DNA from: Procambarus clarkii
Taxonomy: Eukaryota > Arthropoda > Malacostraca > Decapoda > Cambaridae
Length of the DNA: 64,000 nt
Assembly: GCF_040958095.1 (NCBI RefSeq)
Contig: NC_091219.1
Span: 24,402,702 to 24,466,701 of the forward strand
Direction: 5' to 3'
The translations under genes were made by a program, and so were the position numbers. This document shows, piece after piece, positions 36,844 through 45,441 of the stretch (its first letter is position 1; every line of letters begins with the position of its first letter). The notes beneath the pieces are model-generated. The model did not search any database. It was given only the letters and a program-made list of their open reading frames with translations, and was not told the DNA's origin.

Positions 36844-37274
36844 CATATAATATATAATATATATCTATCATTTTAGAAATATTGTACTAGGATTACTTTA
36901 TCACCCTCTCACATATTGAGAAATACTGTACTGTAGTACATACTATAGGCAGATATATATTTATAGATTGAAGTCTATACTGACTTATGATATCTTACAA
37001 AAGAAAAATATTCACAAAGGTTTATGCTCATCTTTATTTCTCTTTGCAGATCCCATTCTCTAAATTTTTTTTTAACAGTAAAGGTCGTGCACAAGATAAG
37101 CAAGTGCCAATCGTTCTTCATCGAGTAGTTTCTCTTGGAATATCAGCAGGAGATCGTGTTAATGCACCGTTTAGATTAGAAATAGACTACATAGGTCTTT
37201 ATAATGATCCAGATCACACAGAGACATTTGCCTATGAGATGTATAGAGTTCCTAAATATACATCTGCACATTAA
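30492..37274 (+). CDS. NDUFAF1: Complex I intermediate-associated protein 30, mitochondrial (NDUFAF1/CIA30)
   Basis: Six coding exons: 30492-30860, 31455-31575, 33185-33339, 34131-34193, 34610-34795, 37050-37274; borders and phases agree (0, 1, 0, 0, 0). The product is 372 residues, longer than the 327-residue human protein, mainly in exon 1. The ATG at 30492 has an in-frame stop nine bases upstream. The N-terminus is poor in acids and rich in R/K/S, as in a mitochondrial presequence. The CIA30 domain spans about residues 166-365: [73 protein letters not shown] and [20 protein letters not shown] all match animal NDUFAF1. It acts in the mitochondrial matrix and inner membrane as a complex I assembly factor (MCIA complex). 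Intron 1 has an ATT microsatellite; intron 5 holds a CR1-like LINE. Confidence 0.93.
31152..31224 (+). repeat. (ATT)n microsatellite
   Basis: About 20 ATT units with two GTT interruptions, in intron 1 of NDUFAF1. It gives spurious poly-isoleucine frames on both strands. Confidence 0.9.
34290..34385 (-). mobile_element. CR1-like LINE relic in NDUFAF1 intron 4
   Basis: TCTTAACTTGTCCTCATAGC and GGTCTCACATAGGCAGTGAG resemble the segment at 35740-35765 of the larger LINE copy (GGTCTCACGTAGGCAGTG). Short and decayed. Confidence 0.4.
35226..36845 (-). mobile_element. CR1-like LINE, 5'-truncated, near-continuous RT, in NDUFAF1 intron 5
   Basis: Minus-strand open frame of about 400 codons (35629-36846) with [76 protein letters not shown] and the catalytic FADDAKL box. 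The last 80 codons (35376-35639; [40 protein letters not shown]) continue in another frame, so one frameshift near 35640 separates the C-terminus. The 3' UTR ends with GCACAAATAGGTGAGTACAC beside a (GT)n run at 35226-35242. The 5' truncation lies exactly at a (GT)n microsatellite (36812-36840). The N-terminal endonuclease is absent. It is antisense to the host gene. Confidence 0.9.
36812..36840 (+). repeat. (GT)n microsatellite at LINE 5' junction
   Basis: Fourteen GT units directly abut the truncated 5' end of the antisense LINE. A TATA-rich run follows at 36841-36865. Confidence 0.9.
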
Positions 37275-37339
37275 GTTAGGAAAACTACCTATGTTTTCAG
37301 TGTACTCTACTGTATATACAAAATTGCAGCATAAACATT

Positions 37340-37345
37340 AATAAA
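37340..37345 (+). terminator. Poly(A) signal of NDUFAF1
   Basis: AATAAA lies 66 bp past the NDUFAF1 stop codon, followed by a T-rich stretch (TTTGTTTTTATTTTTTG), as expected for a cleavage and polyadenylation site. Confidence 0.65.
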
Positions 37346-37349
37346 TTTA

Positions 37350-38195
37350 CTTTGTTTTTATTTTTTGTAGTTAATATGCTGAATTTTAATTCAGTTTCCA
37401 AAATTATTATTAAGAAAAGTAACAAATTTCTTGTTCTCATATTGTGACAATAAACTAGTGACCTGGAAATGTAAAAGCACATTTTTGGCATAGAAGAAAC
37501 TGCATGGATTATTCTGTTGAATAGTGATAAGAGATATATTGATTATATGGTAAATACAGTACAGGTACATAGATTTATTTTGTACATAGTTCATTTTGTA
37601 TAAAGAAATTAGATACAGTATTTCCTAAATTTTATTTAACTCTCTGGTAGCCCAGCCACTCTGCGTGTTCCTGACCGTAAGTGTTCTGGGCTTCCCGGGC
37701 CGCCCAGCAATCCAAAAATATTTTGCCATCATTTTGCATTTTAAAGGTTACATGTTGTCACTATAAACTATAAATTTGGTGTCAAAATGTTTGCAAATAA
37801 ATTCTCTAGAGAATAGCTGCAAAAACAATAGTGTATTTATTACACAAAAGTGTAATAATTATGGACAACAGTGATGAATATACGAATGTTTATGAACAAT
37901 TGTATGATGGGTTTTAATGTCGTCGTAATGTTTATTGTCGGAGTATGTATGGTGTATTTTAGCTTTGTCGAAACACAAAAATGTTAATATTTTAATTTAA
38001 AGCATCAGTAGTTATGTAAATAACAGTAAACAGTAATACTTTGATATTACTTATGTAAATATTGTACAGTAAATTCTGTACAGTCACCCTACATTGGTAA
38101 TGTAATGTTTTTAAATATAATCAAAACAATAAGAACATTAATGATGGAGATAATCGAGCACTGGAATAAACTGAAAAGTACACAAGAAATATCAC
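37350..38195. other. Intergenic stretch, nothing recognised
   Basis: AT-rich unique-looking DNA downstream of NDUFAF1. A short GC-rich block (GGGCTTCCCGGGCCGCCCAG, 37688-37707) stands out. No open frame with protein-like features. Confidence 0.3.
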
Positions 38196-38210
38196 AACTG
38201 GGTGAAGCTA

Positions 38211-38480
38211 ATGAACAAATTCACAAGGGCCGTGACGAGGATTCGAACCTGCGTCCGGGAGCATCCCAGACACTGCCTTAATCGACTGAGCTACGACAGG
38301 GTTAAAAGGCTACGGGATCCAGCAAGTTGAGTAGAACTTCGGTTTCAACCCTTTTAACCCTGTCGTAGCTCAGTCGATTAAGGCAGTGTCTGGGATGCTC
38401 CCGGACGCAGGTTCGAATCCTCGTCACGACCCTTGTGGATTTGCTCATTTGATGCATCACGTTATTGTGATATCTGTGTG
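38211..38480 (+). mobile_element. Foldback tRNA-derived SINE pair with 12-bp target duplication
   Basis: The right half (38350-38480) is a tRNA-like SINE: GTCGTAGCTCAGTCGATTAAGG (A-box side), GCAGGTTCGAATCC (B-box side), acceptor-like pairing GTCGT/ACGAC, then a tail ATGCATCACGTTATTGTGATATC. The left half (38211-38309) is its near-perfect reverse complement. Arms are 99 bp with a 40-bp spacer. Both ends are flanked by TGGGTGAAGCTA (38199-38210 and 38481-38492). This is a single integration of an inverted SINE dimer. It is not a functional tRNA. Confidence 0.85.
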
Positions 38481-39074
38481 TGGGTGAAGCTACCTCTTAA
38501 AGGAAAATACAAATATGTCCAGTACATTGTGATCGGCCTGAGATAAATATGAATATATCTTCTATCCTCTCAATATGCTAGGAGTTCATCCCTGTCTAAG
38601 GTCAGGTTCGAGCTATCGTGAAAGAGTGGCCTTCACTGGTCTGAAATTGTGATATTAAAATTTTGTCCTAGAAATAATAGTTTAATAACAAGATGCTTCT
38701 CTGTTATATATCTTACTGCTGTGACTGAATCATGCAGCATATGTTAGTATTAGTCCCGGGTTGCAGTAAATGAGATACTGTTTTATAATAAAAATACATC
38801 TCGATACATTATTTTTTCTGTAAACAATACGGTGGCCTGCTGTAGCTTCCTGAAGCATGTGAATATTGTCATTGTTCAGTACTAGGGTAATACTGTATAA
38901 TTAATACCTTTGCCTTTTTGTTTATTTCCTGCATACCTATCTCTTCTACATTTTGATGCATAAGTTAAATGAATTTGCCAAATGAATAATGTAGCAAAGC
39001 TAGTCTCTGATGCATTAATTAGCATTTGTTTGTATTCTTATCGCTCATTAGTAATTAGTGTTTCTAAGTGTAGT

Positions 39075-39500
39075 TACAGGATGAGAGATACGCTCGTGGT
39101 GTCCCGTCTTCCCAGCACTCGTCATATAACGCTTTGAAATTACTGATGGTTTTGGCCTCTACCACCTTCTCACCTAACTTGTTCTAACCGTTTACCACTC
39201 TATGAAAGTGAATTTTCTTATTTCTTCGGCAGCTTTGTTTGGTTAGGTTAAATCTTTGCCCTCTTGTTCTTGAAGTTCCAGGTCTCAGGAATTCTTTCTT
39301 ATCAATTTTATCGATTCCTGTTACTATTTTGTACATAGTGATCATATCGCCTCTTGTTCTCCTATCTTCTAGTTTTGGCATATTTGATGCCTTTAACCTC
39401 GACCTGGAAGCTCTTGTTCTTCAATTCTGGGAGCTACTTAGTGGCATGTCTTTGCACCTTTTCCAGTTTGTGATATTGGCAACTTCCTCATGCAAGTGTT
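39075..39500 (-). mobile_element. CR1-like LINE C-terminal fragment
   Basis: Minus-strand translation of 39184-39381 reads PKLEDRRTRGDMITMYKIVT, then TSRTRGQRFNLTKQSCRRNK and HFHRVVNG, the C-terminal domain of a CR1/L2-type LINE. The 3' UTR extends left to about 39075 and further decayed coding extends right to about 39500. Confidence 0.75.
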
Positions 39501-39590
39501 AGCCTAAGTAGCATATAGGGGTCACCAGAATATGTATGATACTGCTTGTCACTATGTGACGTGTAGCTTGTGTTCTAACCAACTTAAGGA

Positions 39591-39731
39591 AGGTTTAACC
39601 ATTTAGATGCTAGATAAAAAAGATTCAACAATTTAGCTGCTAGATAAAAAAAAGTTCAACCATTTAGCTGCCAGATCAGAAAAAGCTTTACCATTTAAGT
39701 GCTAGATCAAAAAATGTTCAACCATTTAGCT
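39591..39731 (+). repeat. Minisatellite, 31-32 bp unit, about 4.5 copies
   Basis: The unit is TTCAACCATTTAGCTGCTAG followed by ATAAAAAAAG. Copies diverge by a few bases and vary in the A-run length. Confidence 0.75.
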
Positions 39732-40739
39732 TACTGTGATAAGTTTTTTCTTTATTGCACATTGACTGGTTGTATAATACCCAGTCTGATTTTACTGGGT
39801 GGGTTATGAAATTTTATTTCTGTAGCTCCAATAACTACACACACAAAAAAATAATTCTTTGGTACGAATTTAAAGAAAATGAATAACTTTAAAAAATAAA
39901 AATAAAACTTGGTTTGCATTTTCAACGTGTAAACCTGTGTTATTTTTTTAGCAATAATGATTAAATATTTTCTAATTTTTTATAGCAAATACTTTTGATT
40001 TTCTGTATGGAATTATACTCGTATAAATAATGCCACAGCATATTTACAAATGCACTTACCAACACTGGTGGGCAGTGATGGCAAAATTGTCTTTTGAGCA
40101 TGCATTTTTGTGACCTTTTTGGTACTAATTTAGAAATCTGACCTAACATAAATATTCAAGTTATTTCTCAATACTGCCTGACATAAATAAAACTGGGTTG
40201 ACACAAGATTTGTATTGTCAATATATTGTATTATTAGGGGTGAACTATTCTGAAAAAAATATTTGGTAATATGCAAAATGGTTCTAGCTATTAGGTAAAA
40301 TGAGTGAGAGAAAAAGAGAGATAGAGGGTGTGTGTGTGAGAGAAAGAATGAGAATGAATAATTGGAGTAATATCGTGTATAAAAGGGGAAGAAAAGTTTT
40401 TGTTTTTTGCAGGCCTCAACTGTCTTGTAGGTCCAGTTATTTTCCTCAAAACTTCAGTGTGTTATATAATTGCTTGTTATATAAACTGAATAACATATGG
40501 GGAAAGATATTACATTCTGAGATAAGACAAAATTGTATGAATAGCCCACATGCACTCGGGCATGGGTAATGGTGTTCTCCACCATATGCTTCCTTTAAAT
40601 GCACACAAGGAAATCACAATGACATGATCAATGCTAAAAGCATTTTTTAACAATGCTGGGGCTAAACCAGTGACCTAGTTAACAATAGCTGTGGTCCATA
40701 CCACTAGGCCATGACATGGTGCCCAAATCTCAAGAAGCA

Positions 40740-40885
40740 CATAAACTGGAAAAGGTGCAATGGCATGCTACAAAATGACTTTCGGAACTGAAAAACAAAG
40801 AATTACGAGGAAAGACTGGTGGCGTTGAACATGCCAAAACTAGAAGATAGAAGAAAAATGGGAGATATGATCGACCCCGCCTGGG
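40740..40885 (+). mobile_element. CR1-like LINE relic
   Basis: Plus-strand reading gives LEKVQWHATK, ELKNKELR and, in a shifted frame, MPKLEDRRKMGDMI. It is the same region as 39184-39500 and 61210-61640, here with frameshifts. Confidence 0.6.
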
Positions 40886-40908
40886 ATGCAACCCAACAAT
40901 GGGCTCAG

Positions 40909-41207
40909 CCCATCCTCCTGTTTTGGTAGTAGGACAAACCAGAACACGATTTTCTACTTACGTTGCAAAGACAAACTAAACTAACTTAACCTAATCTAAC
41001 CTTCCTAGGCCTAATACACACTATCCGAGATGTAATGACGTAATATAGTACATATGTGTGCTATACTAGGCCTAGGAATACTTGTTTATTTTTTAGCTTA
41101 ATTTTTTTCAGACTATAAAGTGAATAATACAAGCTTAGTACGTCAATGTTTGTACTGTACTATGGTGCACATAGTGACAAAAAGTTCTATCTAAACAGGA
41201 GGATGGG
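40909..41207 (+). mobile_element. MITE-like element with CCCATCCTCCTGTTT inverted ends, solo copy
   Basis: The 299-bp element begins CCCATCCTCCTGTTT and ends AAACAGGAGGATGGG. The interior includes CCTAGGCCTAATACACAC and a CTTAACCTAATCTAACCTTC run. The interior aligns in reverse complement with 15393-16043 after removing the insertions there. No transposase. Confidence 0.7.
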
Positions 41208-41739
41208 TTGACAAGCCTACTAACTCCAGAGTTCCTACTTACTTGCAGGTTGAACATGTGCATTAGGTGAAAGGAAATGTGTCTAATTATTTCAGTCCCG
41301 CCCTAGATTCGAACCCGGAATTCTTGATTGTCCGTCGAGAACCAACCCGACATTATTAAATAGTGTGGGTTTATGTATAGTTAGGTCTAGCTAGTTTAAG
41401 GTAGGTAAGGTGTTTTGGTTAAGTTTAGAGCATACGTTGTCACTATACGCTGAACGTGAACGAAACACGTTTCGAATCATAACCTCGAACATAACTCGGT
41501 GGCCTATAAGTCCAAATATTGACTTGTGTAGGTTGTATTTGACTTAAACGTTGCGAACCTAACAACCTTTTGTTTTGATGATAGGCTGAAGGGTCTTGGA
41601 GTAAGTACACCTGGCTCCGTTCTTGACTCTCAGTCCCACGAGCATTACTTAGTGGGCCTCTGGGCCAGCCAGAGGCTTAGGGCCCGCGCAGGAATTTCCC
41701 TCCTCCCCACCCCCCCCACACACACAAAAAATAAGTCCC

Positions 41740-41845
41740 ACGAGTTACAGCCCCTTTCCCGTGCCAAGTAAATCCACTGCGGGCTCACCATAGCCCGTGC
41801 TACTTGCAACTTAGTTCCCAGTAGCTGAATCTAAAACAATAGCAA
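41740..41845 (-). repeat. Dispersed hairpin repeat, copy 4
   Basis: Contains GAGTTACAGCCCCTTTCCCG, GGGCTCACCATAGCCCG and TAGCTGAATCTAAAAC. Reverse complement of the 10441-10535 repeat. Confidence 0.75.
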
Positions 41846-41999
41846 CTCTCAGTCGGGGATCCCGGGCGGGACAGAAATTGTTTGGCACATGTCCTTTCAT
41901 CTAATGCCGCTGTTCCCAGACTGAGTCTAAAACTGATATACATAGCCATTTTAACCTATCTTAAATGGTATCCATAGAGTTCTATAGTATCTACTTATA

Positions 42000-42100
42000 A
42001 ATAAATAAATAAATGTTTATTTAGGTAAGGTACATACATAAAGAGATTTTACAAAGTTTGTTGGTAGAGCTAGTACATACAATGCCTAAAGCCACTGACT
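42000..42100 (-). mobile_element. LINE 3' UTR tip with AAAT tail
   Basis: A (AAAT)n run at 41998-42014 followed by GTACATACATAAAGAGATTT and AGAGCTAGTACATACAATGC, matching 29235-29310 of the LINE at 29209-30035. Only the last 100 bp inserted. Confidence 0.75.
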
Positions 42101-42714
42101 TTTCATGTTGAATTTTCAAGTGCTTGAGGAGTCGAGTTTGAATCACATACAATAATTCATCCTGAATTGTGGACTTTATTAGTGCTGGTTGTGGTGCTCA
42201 AGCGATCATTTTTTTCGCCAAAAGTTCCAACTTTTGGCTTTTTGTTTGGCAAAAGTTTGGCAACTTTTGGCTACTAAAACCTCTTAAATCTTTTGATAAC
42301 ATTTTTCCTAAGATAAAGGCAACCTGGGTGTGGTGGTATTATATGAAATTAGTATTTAGGAGATAGCAGGTGAAATAATAAAATGGATTCAGGCACCGCC
42401 CAGTCCATTTGATTTGATTCCGCGCCGACGCCAGTGCCGCGCCTTGAGAAGATTCCAACAAGAAATTATTGACCGGGAAATGCTAAAATAGCACTTACAA
42501 GTAATAACGAGTTGTTTATGCAGGTAATGATACTGAAGCATTATATTAAATTAGTTTTAGATGCAAGCTCTTTTACGAAGATTGACTATTAGTGTTTAAT
42601 ATAATACTAGTTAAAACAATAATAACAGATATATTCACTAATTGGTAACGAAGTGTATCCATGCACAGTGTACGATGTTTATCGAGCTAGCCCGTTAACT
42701 GGTATGACATAAAT

Positions 42715-42880
42715 ATATCTGAATTTTCCTGAGGACCACTAACACAACAACTAACACTAGAGGCCTCGACAAGGACAGGCTTGTCAAAGATCCCCCCATT
42801 TGTCCTGGTGATTTTTATAGTGATGGATTTAACAAATCGGCAGGGTTTTGGCATTACCTGCCTGGAACACGAAAAAGAGA
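42715..42880 (-). mobile_element. LINE 3' coding end (family of 12310-13015)
   Basis: GAGGCCTCGACAAGGACAGG, TTGTCAAAGATCCCCCC and CGGCAGGGTTTTGGCATTAC match the 12330-12680 modules in the same orientation. Degraded. Confidence 0.55.
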
Positions 42881-43319
42881 TCGAAATACCTATAGCATTC
42901 CTGAATTTACAAGAGAGCCACTAACAAATATTTTTAAATCAGTCTCATAATAGGGTTGGTTTCCGTTTCCAAATCTGTGATACAGGCTGCTTTGCTTTGT
43001 AGCTAAGCTTGTTAGAAAAAAATGTACAGTGCATGGCTACTTCTAGACTCAGAAATCGCAAGTGAGACTTGTGGTGTTGCATTGTGACCTTTCTCAGTAT
43101 GCAACACCACAGAGTATATTATGCCAATAATATACCCGCTCGAAACTCTCAGTAGCTTACTGAGATGGGTATGTTAAGTCTACGTAATCCACTAATTACA
43201 ATTAATACCTTTTCCCAATGTACAGTTCACACCTTTTCCCTAACCAGTAAGGCATTTAAGAACGAAAATCTTTTAAGACGCTGAATCTTCGACACAGAGC
43301 AGACAGCCAGACTACGACC

Positions 43320-43745
43320 GCATCGAGCTTTTCACGCTCTTGTTCCTGGCACCATCGAGCTCCCACGCTCTTGGCCCCCTCAAGCTCTTGGCCCTCCTTA
43401 AGCTCTCACGCTCTTGGCCCTCCTTAAGTTCTCATGCTCTTGGCCCCCTCGAGCTCCCACGCTCTTGGCCCCCTCGACTCCTCCTCTCTTGGGCTGGACG
43501 GTAGAGCGACGGTCTCGCTTCATGCAGGTTAGCGTTCAATCCCGGACCGTCCAAGTGGTTGGGCACCATTCCTTCCCCCTGTCCCATCCCAAATCCTTAT
43601 CCTGACCCTTTCCCAGTGCTATATAATCGTAATGACTTGGCGCTTTTCTCTGAAAATTCTCTTCCCTTGCCCCCCCTATCGAGCTCCCAAGCTCTTGACC
43701 TCCTCGAGCTCCCACGCTCTCGTCTCGCATCGAGCTCCTCGACTC
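43320..43745 (+). repeat. Minisatellite (CGAGCTCCCACGCTCTTGGCCCC) interrupted by a SINE
   Basis: Units of about 23 bp run from 43320 to 43492 and again from 43676 to 43745. The break holds a SINE (43493-43667). The array is pyrimidine-rich on this strand, with SacI-like GAGCTC in many units. Confidence 0.75.
43493..43667 (+). mobile_element. tRNA-derived SINE inside the minisatellite
   Basis: Opens GGACGGTAGAGCGACGGTCT, with a B-box-like GTTAGCGTTCAATCCCGGAC, then a body CACCATTCCTTCCCCCTGTC and ATCGTAATGACTTGGCGCTT. A reverse-complement copy lies at 57058-57236. It is not a functional tRNA. Confidence 0.7.
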
Positions 43746-43775
43746 CAGCTGCATTTAGCTCTGCTCTGCTCCAGA

Positions 43776-43905
43776 TTGATTGATTGATGAAGATTAAGCC
43801 ACCCAAAAGGTGGCACGAGCATGAATAGCCCGTAAGTGGTGGCCCTTTTGAGCCATTACCAGTATCAAGAGCTGATACTGGAGATCTGTGGAGGTGCGAC
43901 TGCGT
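43776..43905 (-). repeat. Dispersed repeat, copy 2 of the 8155-8285 family
   Basis: Reverse complement of the 8155-8285 segment: ATTGATTGATTGATGAAG, AGTGGTGGCCCTTTTGAGCC, ATACTGGAGATCTGTGGAGG. The ATTG run at the left edge is probably the tail. Confidence 0.65.
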
Positions 43906-44298
43906 CTCTCTGCTCCAGGCTTCGTCGCAACGTTTATGGTACTGCCAACAATCGACTACTGTAACCAAGCCTACTAAATAAATATGAAAACCCACTAAAC
44001 ACTGTGTCTCTAATCTACCCAACAACGTAACATAATCGTACGTTACAAACTTATAGTTAGTTGTTTGGACAGTGGGTTGGTTTTTGTATTGAGGCAGGTA
44101 TTTTCTCCCCTGATTCCATGTATGACTAACCATCCTGTGAGATGGGAATATTAGATGAACTTATAACTAGTTTTTGATCTACACTGTGTAATTTTTCATA
44201 TATAATAGGGTAGTAGCACATTGCTGTGTATACCTAAGTTTGTTAATTAAAAAAATCATATCGGGGATGTTGTACAGGCTGCTATCGCGGCGTGTTCA

Positions 44299-44585
44299 CG
44301 GGGGTCTGGTAGCTGGGTGAACATCGCGCAGGACTCGTAATTCTGTGGCCCGGGTTTGATTCCCGGACCAGGCAGAAACACATGAGGCAAAGTTTCTTTC
44401 ACCCTGAATGCCCCCTGTTACCTAGCAGTAAATAGGTACCTGGGAGTTAGACAGTTGTTACGGAGCTGCTGCCTGTGTGTGTGTGAAAAAAATAGTAACA
44501 TTAGTAAAAGGCGGGCCGAAAGAGCAAAGCTCAACCCCCACAAGCACAACTAGATGAATACAACTAGGTGAATACAGGATGAGTG
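44299..44585 (+). mobile_element. tRNA-derived SINE
   Basis: The head is GGTCTGGTAGCTGGGTGAAC with B-box region CCGGGTTTGATTCCCGGACC. The body is AAAGTTTCTTTCACCCTGAA and AGCAGTAAATAGGTACCTGG, shared with the SINE at 53391-53627. The end is AAGCACAACTAGATGAATAC. A (GT)5 run interrupts it at 44473-44482. Confidence 0.75.
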
Positions 44586-44627
44586 ACGTTGCACAATAAA
44601 CTAGTCCTCCGGGGTCAAAATTTAAGA

Positions 44628-44820
44628 TAAATTGAAATTGAAATTGAAATAAGTTTATTGAAGTAAAATACACACAAAGGGATGAGGTAGCTCAAGCTAT
44701 TCTCACCCCGTTCAGTACATCGTGTTAATACATACATAGATACACATCACAAGCAATAAACGTATTACCGAACATTCTGAGAGATAAACATATACATTTC
44801 CTCCTTTACACAAGTAGTAT
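44628..44820 (-). mobile_element. Retroposon 3' end with (CAATTT)n tail, copy 2
   Basis: Reverse complement of 28550-28737, starting with (ATTGAA)n at 44631-44652, then GGGATGAGGTAGCTCAAGCT and CCCCGTTCAGTACATCGTGT. Confidence 0.75.
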
Positions 44821-45441
44821 GGTATCAGACGTACACACAAATACTATTATGACCTAGGTATACTGTATAGACAATTTGCAAGAGACATGTAGATAATTCA
44901 AAAAAAGATTACAGTCTTGGTGCAAAATTCTTGTATCTCTCAAGAATATCATCAACCTTTCTGTTGATTTAAGATAAAAGTAATTAAGAGCTAGTGTGAA
45001 AGCGGGTCGGGTACGGTAGTCGTCGTCTAGGTACGAGGTTTAGGTCTCCTCGACCCGCTAAATTTTGGAACTATTCATAGCGTCGTTACCCGATTACTGA
45101 CGTTAGTATCAGCTACCTTCCCAAATCCCGCCAAAATGGTTCGAGCTACGCAAAAGACGTGAGTTTGAAGCACTCTGTAAAATTAGCCTTTCACTAAAGA
45201 CCAGTGTTGGCGGTTTGATTAGGTGGTTACCTGAGTTTGTGGCTGAAAAAATGAATTCGCCGCCCGAGCCACAGAGGTGTCGTCTTAAGTTCATGTTTGT
45301 TTACCTCGTTCATTTGCATATCCTCGAGTGTCTGGGATGCCTGGACGGCCAGCAGACCTGGAATTAGAAATGGAAAATGAGGACTTTGGGTTAACGGTCC
45401 TTGGAGAGGCTGGGGAAGGGTCCCTGGCCCAGACAACATGC

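Noticed and set aside
36812-36846. Repetitive Thr-His start of the LINE reading frame
   Set aside because: It is the translated GT/AC microsatellite at the truncation point and not part of the LINE protein.
38228-38435. Two apparent tRNA genes with A- and B-box motifs
   Set aside because: The cloverleaf is incomplete, the two copies form an inverted pair inside a target-duplicated element, and a SINE tail follows; they are SINE heads and not functional tRNAs.
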